Assembly (NCBI GenBank): GCA_903907925.1
Contig: CAIVQB010000116.1
Coordinates: 1 to 51,274, forward strand
DNA: 51,274 nucleotides
Source of the DNA: an uncultured Verrucomicrobiota bacterium
Lineage (GTDB): Bacteria; Verrucomicrobiota; Verrucomicrobiia; Limisphaerales; UBA9464
Direction of reading: 5' to 3'
Part shown: positions 43,115-51,150 of the stretch, one piece after another
Layout of the letters: each line of letters begins with the position of its first letter
How positions within the stretch are numbered: position 1 is the stretch's first letter
Notes under the pieces: generated by a model
The model's input: only the letters and a program-made list of their open reading frames with translations
What the model was told of the DNA's origin: nothing
Database searches by the model: none
Position numbers and translations under genes: made by a program

Positions 43115-43639
43115 ATGCGGTGTCCGAAGTGCGGCGGCCAGGACGACAAGGTCATTGATTCGCGCGCCTCCAAGGAGGGGTCGGTGATCCGGCGTCGACG
43201 CGAATGTTTATCCTGCTCCCATCGGTTCACGACCTATGAGGAGATTGAGCACGAGGAATTGTTCGTGGTGAAGCGGGACGGTCGGCGGGAGTTGTTTTCG
43301 AAGGAGAAACTGGTCGCGAGCCTCAAGCGGTCGTGCCAGAAGCGTCCAGTTTCCGAGCCAGCACTGGCCGATGCCTCCGAACGGATCGTCGACGAAATCA
43401 CCGACAAATTTGACCGCGAAGTGCCGACCAAGGAAGTCGGCGAGCGGGTGATGCGCGAACTGCGGGCTCTCGATGCTGTCGCTTACGTCCGGTTCGCCAG
43501 CATCTATCGTGAATTTCAGGAGGTCGGTGAATTTGTGGAAGAAATTCACCGGCTCGCCACGTTGCCGCCATCGGACAAGCGCCAGATGGCGTTGTTACCC
43601 GACGGCTACGAAGAACCCCCAACCCCGGACAAACCATGA
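43115..43639 (+). CDS. nrdR: Transcriptional repressor NrdR
   Basis: This 174-residue zinc-ribbon/ATP-cone repressor controls ribonucleotide reductase genes in response to ATP/dATP. The zinc ligands Cys3, Cys6, Cys31 and Cys34 are present in MRCPKCGG and RECLSCSHRFTTYE, and the ATP-cone spans about 45-140 (VVKRDGRRELFSKEKLVASL to AYVRFASIYREFQEV). ATG 43115 fits the family exactly; the frame extends to 43073 but the extra 14 residues overlap the promoter. The C-terminal 25 residues are an extra Pro/Asp-rich tail. An operator-like site lies just upstream. The next gene overlaps the stop by four bases. Confidence 0.96.
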   Translation: MRCPKCGGQDDKVIDSRASKEGSVIRRRRECLSCSHRFTTYEEIEHEELFVVKRDGRRELFSKEKLVASLKRSCQKRPVSEPALADASERIVDEITDKFDREVPTKEVGERVMRELRALDAVAYVRFASIYREFQEVGEFVEEIHRLATLPPSDKRQMALLPDGYEEPPTPDKP

Positions 43640-44190
43640 TCCAATTGCGCGAGGACTGTTTGATGATCCAGCAACCCGGCGGCGGAAGCATTCCGTTCTC
43701 GGCCGAGGACCTGACCCTGGAATTCGTGGGCGGTGCCGTGGGTATGATTGATCAGGAAATCCTGCACAACGCCGCGATGGGCGTTCTGCACTATTTTCAG
43801 GAGGAATTGGGCCGGAAATCCATCACCGTGGGTGAGTTTGCCCAGGCTCTGGCCAAGGTTTTGAACGGTCTCGGGATTATTGCCGAAGTGACCGAGGTGC
43901 GGATTGCCGACGCCGTCCGGGTGGCGGATCTGCGCCAATTGGCGGCGGGCTCGGGGAAACTGGGAGAGCTCGAATTCTTCACCCGCCTGCGTCAGACGCT
44001 GCGGGATCAACTTGCCGAGCAGCCGCGCGCGGTGGAATTCCGTGGATTGCGCGGCTGCGTGAAGCAATTGGTCGGCCGGAAGCACTGGTGTCCGGCGTGC
44101 GACCGGATGCAGTCGTGGATTCTGGAATCGCTGCAGGGCTGGTTCGGTCAGGAGCCCGGCGCGGTGAACACGTCGCTGGTCATTCGTTGA
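43636..44190 (+). CDS. Unknown protein translationally coupled to nrdR, with C-terminal Cys motif
   Basis: This 184-residue protein starts within the nrdR stop (ATGA overlap), so coupled translation is expected. The first half is helical with MGVLHYFQEELGRKSITVGE and FAQALAKVLNGLGI. The last third contains LRGCVKQLVGRKHWCPACDR, a C-x10-C-x2-C arrangement that could bind zinc or a thiol partner. No known domain is recognised. The coupling suggests a role tied to nucleotide reduction control or simply co-expression. It is probably soluble, with no signal peptide or membrane segment. Confidence 0.82.
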   Translation: MIQLREDCLMIQQPGGGSIPFSAEDLTLEFVGGAVGMIDQEILHNAAMGVLHYFQEELGRKSITVGEFAQALAKVLNGLGIIAEVTEVRIADAVRVADLRQLAAGSGKLGELEFFTRLRQTLRDQLAEQPRAVEFRGLRGCVKQLVGRKHWCPACDRMQSWILESLQGWFGQEPGAVNTSLVIR

Positions 44191-44238
44191 AGGTTGTCCG
44201 GGCCGGTGCGCCCGGTTACCCAAGCGGAGACGCACCCT

Positions 44239-44649
44239 ATGGCCATTCCATTGATTTTGTTTGGTGGCTGGAAGCCGCTCCAACGGCGGTATCCTGATAT
44301 TCCGCTTGAGGTGGAGCGCACTTTTTCCGGTTCATCGATGTATTTCGGTCATTCCTTGTTTGGATTCTATCGCCAATGCGTCGATGTCTCGGTCAGTGCC
44401 CAGGGATTGCGGCTGAGTATCGGCGGGGTGTCGTCCAGGTTCTTCCTGCCGGCCATGGTGATTGATTGGTGCGACATCCAACAGTGTACCCGGACACGGA
44501 TGGGGTTTGTTGGTGAAGCGCTCAAGTTTCGACTCCGAGGGTGGCCGAGTCCGATCTACGTCGGTCGCTTTTTGTGGAAATACGGTGATGTCTGCGAGAA
44601 TCTGATTGGACGCTGGCGGTCGGCGCAGGACGAGCCTCGCAATCCTTGA
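44239..44649 (+). CDS. Small protein of unknown function
   Basis: This 136-residue protein begins MAIPLILFGGWKPLQRRYPD. It has mixed hydrophobic beta-strand-like segments (MYFGHSLFGFYRQCVDVSVS and LRLSIGGVSSRFFLPAMVID) and no clear signal peptide or membrane helix. The pattern of a short beta-rich protein with WCDIQQCTRTRMG resembles PH-like or bPH domains, but this is only an impression. The frame begins further upstream at TTG 44194; ATG 44239 is preferred. It is downstream of the nrdR-coupled gene by 48 bases and precedes the HIT gene by 91 bases. Confidence 0.65.
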   Translation: MAIPLILFGGWKPLQRRYPDIPLEVERTFSGSSMYFGHSLFGFYRQCVDVSVSAQGLRLSIGGVSSRFFLPAMVIDWCDIQQCTRTRMGFVGEALKFRLRGWPSPIYVGRFLWKYGDVCENLIGRWRSAQDEPRNP

Positions 44650-44740
44650 TAGTTCGGTCACGTTCGCTCGCGAATCCGGATTTCGCCCCTAGATTGGTTT
44701 CGATGCCGTTCGTGGGCTTGTCCGTAGGCCCTTTTGCACT

Positions 44741-45079
44741 ATGACGCTCTTCGAAAAACTCATCGCCCGCCAGATTCCGGCGGAAATCGTGTACGAGGAC
44801 GATCAGGTCTTCGCGTTCCGGGACATTCATCCGCAGGCACCGACGCATATTCTGGTGGTGCCGAAACGGCCGATCCCGCGGATCGCCGAGGCGGCGGTGG
44901 AGGATGGGCCGTTGCTTGGACATCTCTTACTGAAGGCGGCGCGGGTTGCTCGCCAGGTGGGACTCGAGGAGGGTGGATACCGGCTGGTGATCAACAACGG
45001 CCGTGACGGGGGCGAATCCGTTCCGCACCTGCATTGCCACATTCTGGGCGGACGCGCGTTGCGGTGGCCGCCGGGTTGA
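44741..45079 (+). CDS. HIT-family nucleotide-binding hydrolase (HinT-like)
   Basis: This 112-residue protein has the histidine triad HLHCHILGG, with His96, His98 and His100; His98 is the expected nucleophile. The upstream segments IYEDDQVFAF-like IVYEDDQVFAFRDIHPQAP and THILVVPKRPI are typical of HinT/PKCI proteins, which hydrolyse nucleoside phosphoramidates and acyl-nucleotides such as aminoacyl-AMP. The length matches the family. It is convergent with the lipid-kinase-like gene, whose stop is 24 bases away; no terminator hairpin is evident between them. Confidence 0.94.
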   Translation: MTLFEKLIARQIPAEIVYEDDQVFAFRDIHPQAPTHILVVPKRPIPRIAEAAVEDGPLLGHLLLKAARVARQVGLEEGGYRLVINNGRDGGESVPHLHCHILGGRALRWPPG

Positions 45080-45103
45080 AAGCAGGCCTCAACAACGTCC
45101 GAA

Positions 45104-46000
45104 TCAACGGGGTTCGGGAATCACGACGCGCAATGCGCTCGGGAGTAGCGAAAAACTGGCCGGCAGCGGTCCACCCAATTCGCCTTCCACCTGCCACGGC
45201 GTGCCGTCTTCCGCGGTCATCAATCCTTCCTTCGCTCGAAAACAAATGGCATCGGGCGAATCGACCAGTCGATCGTTCCACAACGCGGTCATCAGGCGTC
45301 CGAGGGTGAGGGGATTCATCCGTGGCGCGACGGTGATTTCGAGGTGCCCACTGTCGAGTTGAGCCCCGGGGAAGACCGGGTAACGGCCCCCGTAAAACCG
45401 TCCATTGCCGACGCCGACAAACTCACCCGTGATTCGTCGTCCAGCAGCTTCCACGGTCACCTGCGGGCGCGGCGATTTCAGGCTGAGCAAACCGGCCCAA
45501 ATATAGGCACCGACACCGGTTCGCCGTTTCAGGTTCAGGTTCACCCGGCCCAGGGCGCGCGAATCCAGTCCGGCGCCGGCCATCTGCACGAAATAGCGGC
45601 GTTGACGCGAATCGGCGGGACCAAACTCGATCCACGGAAGATCAATCCGCCGTTCGTGGCCGGCTTGGATCGACTTCCACGCGGCTGAAAAATCGGCCGG
45701 GATCCCGAGTTCCTTGGCGAAAACGTTGACCGTGCCCAACGGCAGGACGGCGAATCGAGTTTGACTCAGTCCGTCCCGTGACGTGGCCAGGCCATTGAGA
45801 ACCTCGTTGACCGTTCCATCACCGCCAGCGGCAACAAGCGTGGTACAGCCGTTTTCGACCGCTAGTTTCGCCAATGCTGTGGCGGTGCCGGGACCGGTGG
45901 TCGGGCAAAGCGCAAACGCACCGTGGAGCGTTGCGAGAGACTTTTGAAAGGCCGCCGCTCGTTCGCCGTGAGCGGTGGGATTGAAAACGACGCAGGTCAT
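45104..46000 (-). CDS. Diacylglycerol kinase-family lipid kinase
   Basis: This 298-residue protein has the nucleotide-binding motif GGDGTVNEVLNG at residues 59-70, PLGTVNVFAKELGI near 86-99 and the FVGVGNGRFYGGRYPVFPGA region near 203-222, all typical of the DAGK catalytic (YegS/DgkB-like) fold. These cytoplasmic or membrane-associated enzymes phosphorylate diacylglycerol or related lipids in phospholipid recycling; substrate choice is not predictable. The length is usual for the family. The next gene on the same strand, a small lipoprotein, ends 38 bases upstream of this start, and the two may be cotranscribed. Confidence 0.92.
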   Translation of the reverse strand: MTCVVFNPTAHGERAAAFQKSLATLHGAFALCPTTGPGTATALAKLAVENGCTTLVAAGGDGTVNEVLNGLATSRDGLSQTRFAVLPLGTVNVFAKELGIPADFSAAWKSIQAGHERRIDLPWIEFGPADSRQRRYFVQMAGAGLDSRALGRVNLNLKRRTGVGAYIWAGLLSLKSPRPQVTVEAAGRRITGEFVGVGNGRFYGGRYPVFPGAQLDSGHLEITVAPRMNPLTLGRLMTALWNDRLVDSPDAICFRAKEGLMTAEDGTPWQVEGELGGPLPASFSLLPSALRVVIPEPR

Positions 46001-46038
46001 CGCGCCGACGGTCGCGTCGCGTCGGCGGCGCCACCGGA

Positions 46039-46413
46039 TCAGGACTTCGGAACAATGATGTAATACTCCGGCGACCGGTCACTCGATTGGACCGTGCCGG
46101 TGTTGCCGAGGTATTCGTAGTCGAACTTGTAGCGGTACGGGATGAAGGACTTTTCGGCCGGCAGGGGAATGCGGGCTTCCCAGCGGTTCTCGGTATTCGG
46201 AATGCGGGTCATCGGGAACGTCTGGTTGTCGATCACCACGTAGGCTTTCACCTCGGCCTTTTCGGCGCTGCGCCGCGGATTCTCCCATTGGACCTCGAAT
46301 GGATACACGCTTTCAGTCGCGCGCGGAACGCGGCGAGCAGTGAGGTTCACGTATTTGGGGCTGCAACCGGCGGCGATGACCGCGAGAAGGGCGGCGAAAA
46401 CGAGCTTTTTCAC
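46039..46413 (-). CDS. Small lipoprotein of unknown function
   Basis: This protein has 124 residues from GTG 46413. The leader KKLVFAALLAVIAAGC ends in a lipobox with Cys17. The mature part is beta-rich (YPFEVQWENPRR, EVKAYVVIDNQTFPMTRI and YRYKFDYEYLGNTG) and resembles an immunoglobulin-like or carbohydrate-binding sandwich, with no catalytic motif. The frame is open far upstream (to 47079) antisense to gspF, which is a shadow. It is divergent from gspF with a leader of 117 bases and lies just before the lipid-kinase gene on the same strand. Confidence 0.82.
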   Translation of the reverse strand: MKKLVFAALLAVIAAGCSPKYVNLTARRVPRATESVYPFEVQWENPRRSAEKAEVKAYVVIDNQTFPMTRIPNTENRWEARIPLPAEKSFIPYRYKFDYEYLGNTGTVQSSDRSPEYYIIVPKS

Positions 46414-46530
46414 GGGCGTAGGATGACGTGGCGGCGGCCGGCTGGGAAGCCCAAGCTGCGGGTTCTGATGCTGGTAGCGCGCGGATTCTGGAACTTTTGT
46501 CCCGTTCCGGTTATCCATCGTGGAACGGTC

Positions 46531-47835
46531 ATGCCCCAGTTTTCCTATAAAGCACGTCGCCGGTCCGGTGAACTGGCCGAAGGCGTGGTCGACGTCGCGG
46601 ATCGCCCCGCGGCGGTCGCGCAGATCGAACGCCTGGGGTTGATCCCCGTCCGGGTGGAAGCGGCAAAGGGAGGCGGGGGGCCCGCCAGCCGGACGCGCAA
46701 CCCGCCGGCGGGTTCGAGGACGGCTGGAGGAGCCGCAGCCTCCCAGGCGTCCGGGGGTTCGGGACTTGCCAAGCTGTTTCAACGTCGCCGGCCGCGTCCC
46801 AAACTTCAGGAACTGGCGACGTTCACCCAGCAGTTGGCCAATTTGTTGAAGGCGGGCATGCCGTTGACGATGGCCCTGCAGAGTATGAGCAGTCTCACCT
46901 CGCGCGGGATTCCGTCCGAAGTGGCGAAGCAATTGAGACAGGACGTCACCGAAGGACGTTCCCTGTCGGATGCCATGGCCAAGCAGTCCGAAGTTTTTCC
47001 GCCCATCGTGATCAACATGGTCCGGGCCGGCGAACAAAGCGGGGCCCTGGAGGAGGTGCTCCGCCGGCAGGCGACGCATTTCGAGCGGTTCGCCGAGGTG
47101 CAGGCGAAGTTCAAGTCGGCGATGATTTACCCGTTGGTGGTCTGCGCCGTGGGTGTGGCGTTAGTCGTCTTCTTCATGACGGCGATGTTGCCCAAGTTCA
47201 TGACCCTGTTTGAGAGCATTCAGGGCCTGGAATTGCCGGCGACGACGCGTTTACTGATCAGTTCCAGCCGTTTTCTGACCCGTTGGTGGTGGTTGTTTCC
47301 GATTCTCGGCACGGTCATCGGGCTGGTGTTTCGGCGGTTTCACGCCTCACCCGAGGGACGTCGCAGCGTTGACAAGTTGATCCTGCGGCTCCCGATCTTT
47401 GGGCATGTCGTCCGATTGAACCTGTTCGGCCAGTTCGCCCGCACCCTGGGCACGCTGCTGCGGAATGGCGTCCCGGTCCTGCAAGCCCTGCGGATCACCG
47501 AACAGATCGTTTCCAACGTTGTGGTGGCCGAGGCGGTCGCAAAGGCCCGGGATGGGGTCACCGATGGTAAAACCCTGGCCCAACCGCTCGCCAGCAGCGG
47601 CCTGTTTCCGCAGTTGATGATCGATTTGCTCAAGATCGGCGAGGAAACCGGGGATATTCCGGGTTCCCTGGAAAACGTCGCCGAAACCTACGACCGGGAA
47701 TTGAATCTGGCCCTGCGGGCGATGACCAACCTCATCGAGCCGCTGATGATCGTCGGCATCGCGGTCATCGTGGGCTTCCTGTTGATGAGCGTCATGTCGG
47801 CCATGTTCGCCATCACGCAAAGCATCCAGAGATGA
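46531..47835 (+). CDS. gspF: Type II secretion/type IV pilus inner-membrane platform protein
   Basis: This 434-residue protein of the GspF/PilC family recruits the assembly ATPase and anchors the pseudopilus. The N-terminus (MPQFSYKARRRSGELAEGVV) is typical. Two duplicated cytoplasmic helical domains (about 90-195, with LATFTQQLANLLKAGMPLTM, and about 290-395, with FGQFARTLGTLLRNGVPVLQ) alternate with three membrane helices, the first near 190-215 (YPLVVCAVGVALVVFFMTAM) and the last near 400-427. The conserved MVRAGEQSGALEEVL and LLKIGEETGDIPGSL occur at equivalent points in the repeats. ATG 46531 matches the family; the frame is open upstream. It heads a five-gene operon with overlapping starts. 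Confidence 0.95.
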   Translation: MPQFSYKARRRSGELAEGVVDVADRPAAVAQIERLGLIPVRVEAAKGGGGPASRTRNPPAGSRTAGGAAASQASGGSGLAKLFQRRRPRPKLQELATFTQQLANLLKAGMPLTMALQSMSSLTSRGIPSEVAKQLRQDVTEGRSLSDAMAKQSEVFPPIVINMVRAGEQSGALEEVLRRQATHFERFAEVQAKFKSAMIYPLVVCAVGVALVVFFMTAMLPKFMTLFESIQGLELPATTRLLISSSRFLTRWWWLFPILGTVIGLVFRRFHASPEGRRSVDKLILRLPIFGHVVRLNLFGQFARTLGTLLRNGVPVLQALRITEQIVSNVVVAEAVAKARDGVTDGKTLAQPLASSGLFPQLMIDLLKIGEETGDIPGSLENVAETYDRELNLALRAMTNLIEPLMIVGIAVIVGFLLMSVMSAMFAITQSIQR

Positions 47836-48377
47836 GCCTTGAGCGCCTGTCTGAGGCCGCCAGTGCCTGCCGCTCGCGCGCCGGATTCACCCTCATCGAG
47901 CTGATGGTGGCGATTGCGATTGGGGCGCTGATGATGATGGTCGCCATTCCCGCCTTTCGTTCGGCGAAAAAAGCTCCGGTGGTGAGGGCGGCGAATGATT
48001 TTCTGGAAGCGTGCCGCCAGGCCCGGGCGCGGGCGGTCCTCACCGGACAACCGATGGATGTTCTCGTCACCGTCAATGACCGGACCACCGAGGTGTCGGT
48101 CGTGCCGGCGCCGTTCGGTCCGGGTGGAATGGCACCGGCCGGCGGGGGTGGAACCTCGTTGTTTCACGCGGAATTCCCCGAGGATGTCGCGTTTCGGACT
48201 TTGATCATCAATCAGCGCAATGCGGTGGCCGGGGCGACCGAGGCGGCGGCGATGCGATTTTTCTCCAACGGAACCAGCGACGCGATGGAGGCGGAATTGC
48301 AGTGGCAGCGGCGGGAGATCCTGCGATTGCGGGCTGACTTGGTTACCGGGATGGTGGAACTGGAGGCGCTGCCATGA
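47832..48377 (+). CDS. gspH: Minor pseudopilin, GspH-like
   Basis: This 181-residue protein has a prepilin signal: cleavage after Gly18 in AGFTLIELMVAIAIGALMMM, with the conserved Glu at mature position 5 (Glu23). A GspH-type soluble domain follows, with FLEACRQARARAVLTGQPMD and a late RFFSNGTSDAMEAEL. Minor pseudopilins cap the tip of the secretion pseudopilus. Its start overlaps the gspF stop by four bases (ATGA). The H label is by position and domain character; sequence similarity alone would only say minor pseudopilin. Confidence 0.85.
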   Translation: MSLERLSEAASACRSRAGFTLIELMVAIAIGALMMMVAIPAFRSAKKAPVVRAANDFLEACRQARARAVLTGQPMDVLVTVNDRTTEVSVVPAPFGPGGMAPAGGGGTSLFHAEFPEDVAFRTLIINQRNAVAGATEAAAMRFFSNGTSDAMEAELQWQRREILRLRADLVTGMVELEALP

Positions 48378-48781
48378 CGACGAGTGGTCGCCAGATTCGC
48401 GGTGGGAAAAGGCGGGGTGGTTTCACGCTGATCGAGGTGGTCGTCGCCGGGGCCGTGCTGGCGATCTCGCTGATGGGGATTCTGCTGATGTGTTCGACCG
48501 GGATCCGGACCGCACGGGCATTGGAACGGGTCCATGTCGATGCCAGCAGCCTGGCGGCGGAATTATCGCTCACCAACCGATTGGAGGAAGGGTTCGAGAC
48601 CGGGGATTTTGGCGACATTCATCCGGGATATGCCTGGCGTCGTGAAATCAATCAGGTCCAGACCAACGGCCTGTTCCGGGTGGATTTCTTCGTGTGGTCC
48701 GCCGCGGATCGCACCGCCACCGAGTCCCGGATGAGCATTCTGCTGTTCCGGCCTGATTCCATCCAACGCCCGTTCCGATGA
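48374..48781 (+). CDS. gspI: Minor pseudopilin, GspI-like
   Basis: This 135-residue protein has a prepilin leader with cleavage after Gly16 in GGFTLIEVVVAGAVLAISLM (Glu21 at mature position 5). It has a short soluble domain, as usual for GspI, containing ERVHVDASSLAAELSLTNRL. GspI is the organiser of the I-J-K tip complex in characterised type II secretion systems. Start and stop each overlap neighbouring genes by four bases. Subfamily assignment is by gene order and size. Confidence 0.83.
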   Translation: MTTSGRQIRGGKRRGGFTLIEVVVAGAVLAISLMGILLMCSTGIRTARALERVHVDASSLAAELSLTNRLEEGFETGDFGDIHPGYAWRREINQVQTNGLFRVDFFVWSAADRTATESRMSILLFRPDSIQRPFR

Positions 48782-49470
48782 GACCGACTTCCAGCTCAAG
48801 GTCAGAAGATCGCGCCGGGTTCACCCTGATCGAGGTGATGGTGGCGATGGCGGTGTTCAGCTTGGTGATGCTTTCGTTGTATTCGACCTGGCGGATCATC
48901 ATGCAGAGCACCGGAGCGGCGATGAAGCTGACGGCGCGTGCCCAGCGTGCGCGGATTGCCGCGCAATCGTTGGAGTCCGCGTTCATGGGTGCCCAATTGT
49001 TCCAGGCCAACGCGCCGCTCTACACCTTTCTCGCCGACACATCGGGCCGAAACGCGGCGGTAAGTCTGGCGACAATTCTGTCCGATGGATTCCCGGGAAG
49101 CGGCTATTTTCAGGGCGAACGCCTGCGCCGGGTGACCTTTACGGTGGAGAACGGCGGCGATCTGGTGTTGCGTCAGAACTCGCTCCTGGCACCGGTGGAG
49201 GGGGATGTCGATACGCATCCCATCGTGCTGGCCCGGGACGTCAGCGTGTTCCAGTTGGAGTTTTGGGACCTTCAACGCGGTGAATACGTGCCCGAATGGC
49301 TGGCGACCAATCGGCTTCCCCAGGTGGTCCGCGTAACCTTGGGAATCGGCGAGCCGGGACAGTCCACGCGCCAGCCCGTTCAGCGGATCACCCGGGTCGT
49401 TCGCATCCCCTCCAGTGCCGTCGTCCCGGGCCTGCAAGGGCCGCCACCGGGAGCCCCCCCTCGACCATGA
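48778..49470 (+). CDS. gspJ: Minor pseudopilin, GspJ-like
   Basis: This 230-residue protein has a prepilin leader cleaved after Gly14 in AGFTLIEVMVAMAVFSLVML (Glu19 at mature position 5). The soluble domain has RARIAAQSLESAFMGAQLF and VSVFQLEFWDLQRGEYVPEW, the latter in the place of the GspJ strand before the C-terminus. The tail is Pro/Gly-rich (GLQGPPPGAPPRP). It would form part of the pseudopilus tip with GspI and GspK. Coupling by ATGA overlap at both ends indicates equimolar synthesis. Confidence 0.85.
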   Translation: MRPTSSSRSEDRAGFTLIEVMVAMAVFSLVMLSLYSTWRIIMQSTGAAMKLTARAQRARIAAQSLESAFMGAQLFQANAPLYTFLADTSGRNAAVSLATILSDGFPGSGYFQGERLRRVTFTVENGGDLVLRQNSLLAPVEGDVDTHPIVLARDVSVFQLEFWDLQRGEYVPEWLATNRLPQVVRVTLGIGEPGQSTRQPVQRITRVVRIPSSAVVPGLQGPPPGAPPRP

Positions 49471-50558
49471 GGTGTCACCGCAGAACTCCAGGAAACCGTC
49501 GCCCCGAGGCCCGCGAACAGCGTGGTGTCGCATTGGTGATCGTCCTTCTCGTGGTGATGGCGATGGCGGTTGTCGTCGGCACCTTTTCATACTCGATGAA
49601 GGTGGAAACGCGCCTCGCCTTCCAAACCGATGCATCGGGTGAACTCGACTGGCTGGGGCTGTCGGGCATCGAATTCGCCAAATGGTTCATGGTTCAGGAA
49701 CAGCGACTCCCGGGGCAGCAGACCTTTTCCGGGCTGAATCAGAGGTGGGCGGGTGGGCCGGGGGTGCAGGATGTGGCGGATAACCCTCTCGAAGGGATTT
49801 CTCTCAACCAGGTGCCCGTCGGTGAGGGCTTCGTGACGATTCGCATCGTGGATCTGGAGCGTAAAATCAACATCAACCAGGTGGATCCCAAGCAGTTGGA
49901 GACGGCGTTGAACCGGACCGGTGCGGGGGGGGCGAGCGGAGAATCTTTGGCCGCTGCGCTGACCGATTGGCGGGATCCGGATGATTTCGTCACGTCGGGT
50001 GGCGGCGCCGAGAGCGACTACTACCTGGGGCTTGATCCTCCGTATCGGGCGAAAAATGGGCCAATCGACGACATCAACGAACTCTTGAAGGTCAAAGGGG
50101 TCACGCCGGCCCAATTCTTTGGCGGGTCCGTCTCGGGTGGGCGTCGAACCGGGGTTCCGACGGCTCATGAAAGTGGCGAGATTGTTGGGCTTTCTGAGAT
50201 TTTCTGCGCCATCTCGTCAGGCCGGATCAACATCAACACCGCCCCGGAAGCCGTTCTTGAAGTGGTTCTGCGAGGGGATTCGACGCTCGCCCGGCAAATC
50301 ATCCAGGCCCGGTCCGGTCCCGACGGGATCGATGGCACCGAGGACGATGAACCCGCTCGAAACGATGCCGATATTGGGCGGCTCATAGGGCCGATCGGAG
50401 CCGGGCAACTGGGCGCACAGTCCCGTTTTACGGCCTTGAGCAGTACCTTTGAGGTGCACGTGGAAGCCGTGTTGGGCCGGAGTCATTCGCGGTTTGTGGC
50501 CGTCATTCAACGGCGCGGCATTCGTGATTTCCAGACCCTGGTCTTCCGCCCGGAATAG
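49467..50558 (+). CDS. gspK: Minor pseudopilin/tip protein GspK
   Basis: This 363-residue protein has a prepilin-like leader ending in RGVALVIVLLVVMAMAVVVG. As is usual for GspK, no Glu is present at mature position 5. The large soluble domain contains LERKININQVDPKQLETALN, DDINELLKVKGVTPAQFF and SGRININTAPEAVLEVVL, the helix-hairpin-helix-like SAM regions of this family. ATG 49467 overlaps the gspJ stop as ATGA. It is the last gene of the operon. No gspD, gspE, gspG, gspL or gspM is present in the window, so those must lie elsewhere if the system is complete. Confidence 0.92.
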   Translation: MRCHRRTPGNRRPEAREQRGVALVIVLLVVMAMAVVVGTFSYSMKVETRLAFQTDASGELDWLGLSGIEFAKWFMVQEQRLPGQQTFSGLNQRWAGGPGVQDVADNPLEGISLNQVPVGEGFVTIRIVDLERKININQVDPKQLETALNRTGAGGASGESLAAALTDWRDPDDFVTSGGGAESDYYLGLDPPYRAKNGPIDDINELLKVKGVTPAQFFGGSVSGGRRTGVPTAHESGEIVGLSEIFCAISSGRININTAPEAVLEVVLRGDSTLARQIIQARSGPDGIDGTEDDEPARNDADIGRLIGPIGAGQLGAQSRFTALSSTFEVHVEAVLGRSHSRFVAVIQRRGIRDFQTLVFRPE

Positions 50559-50928
50559 GCGGCGGAGAGGCGAATTGGGTCGCCTGGGGGGGGTGAAAAC
50601 GGACTTTTCGGCCGGTCCGCTAGGGAATGAACCCCGCTGAAAACAGGCCCCATTGCGGGCGGTACGGCCTCGTTTTCTTCCTCATCAATGAGGTTCAGAT
50701 CGACCAAAGAGGTTGTTTGCCTCGCAAAGGGTTCGTTGGGGGGGCAAAAAACGGCAACCCGACGGTCCAGCACCAACAAATTTCAAAATCCTCGGACGAA
50801 AGCGTCAGGAAAACACAACGAGGTTCAATACACTATACATCAACAGGTTACATCTGCGACTGATCCACCCGAACGGGCGCATCCGGCGACCGGGCCGGGC
50901 GATTTCGAAAGATTCTTTCAAAAAGCTA

Positions 50929-50956
50929 TTGCAGTGATCCGACAAATGGCTAAATT
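50929..50956 (+). promoter_or_regulatory. Candidate rRNA promoter
   Basis: TTGCAG (50929-50934), a 16-base spacer and TAAATT (50951-50956) resemble -35 and -10 elements, preceded by the A-rich TTTCAAAAAG at 50916-50925 that could serve as an upstream element. It lies about 195 bases before the 16S start. The remaining gap from 50559 to here contains no supported gene; a CGGAC/GTCCG stem near 50600-50621 lacks a T-run and is not called as the gspK terminator. Confidence 0.35.
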
Positions 50957-50982
50957 GATCTCGTTCTTAATGAACGCTGTTG

Positions 50983-51010
50983 CCGAGCGTCACTCGGTTT
51001 GAGGTGACGC
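50983..51010 (+). promoter_or_regulatory. Overlapping alternative hairpins in the rRNA leader
   Basis: CCGAG (50983-50987) can pair with CTCGG (50993-50997), followed by TTT. Alternatively GCGTCAC (50987-50993) pairs with GTGACGC (51004-51010). The two share bases and cannot form together. The larger is the more stable by inspection. This could be a processing stem or an attenuation/antitermination choice. Confidence 0.4.
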
Positions 51011-51051
51011 AAGGCAAATCGTCGTCTCGTCCTGCAAAGGGCAGCGATGAA

Positions 51052-51063
51052 AGCTCATTGAAA
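51052..51063 (+). promoter_or_regulatory. boxA-like antitermination element
   Basis: AGCTCATTGAAA closely resembles the bacterial rRNA boxA (TGCTCTTTGAAA or similar), the RNA site bound by NusB-S10 to resist Rho termination. Its position about 90 bases upstream of mature 16S is appropriate. Confidence 0.45.
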
Positions 51064-51123
51064 TCTTAGTTGTGCGATTAGTGAAGAGCCCAGCTGTTGC
51101 AGTGTAAAAGCTGCTCAGCAAAA

Positions 51124-51139
51124 CCAGACGCAAGTCTGG
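51124..51139 (+). promoter_or_regulatory. GNRA-capped hairpin in the rRNA leader
   Basis: CCAGAC and GTCTGG pair perfectly around the tetraloop GCAA. The hairpin sits 11 bases before the 16S 5' end and may be part of the processing-stem region. Confidence 0.5.
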
Positions 51140-51150
51140 ACGTTAAATTA

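Noticed and set aside
50600-50621. CGGAC/GTCCG stem as a gspK terminator
   Set aside because: The stem is only five pairs and no T-run follows.
50627-50863. 78-residue frame after gspK
   Set aside because: It has no start signal, family resemblance or conserved composition, and overlaps the probable rRNA leader and promoter region.
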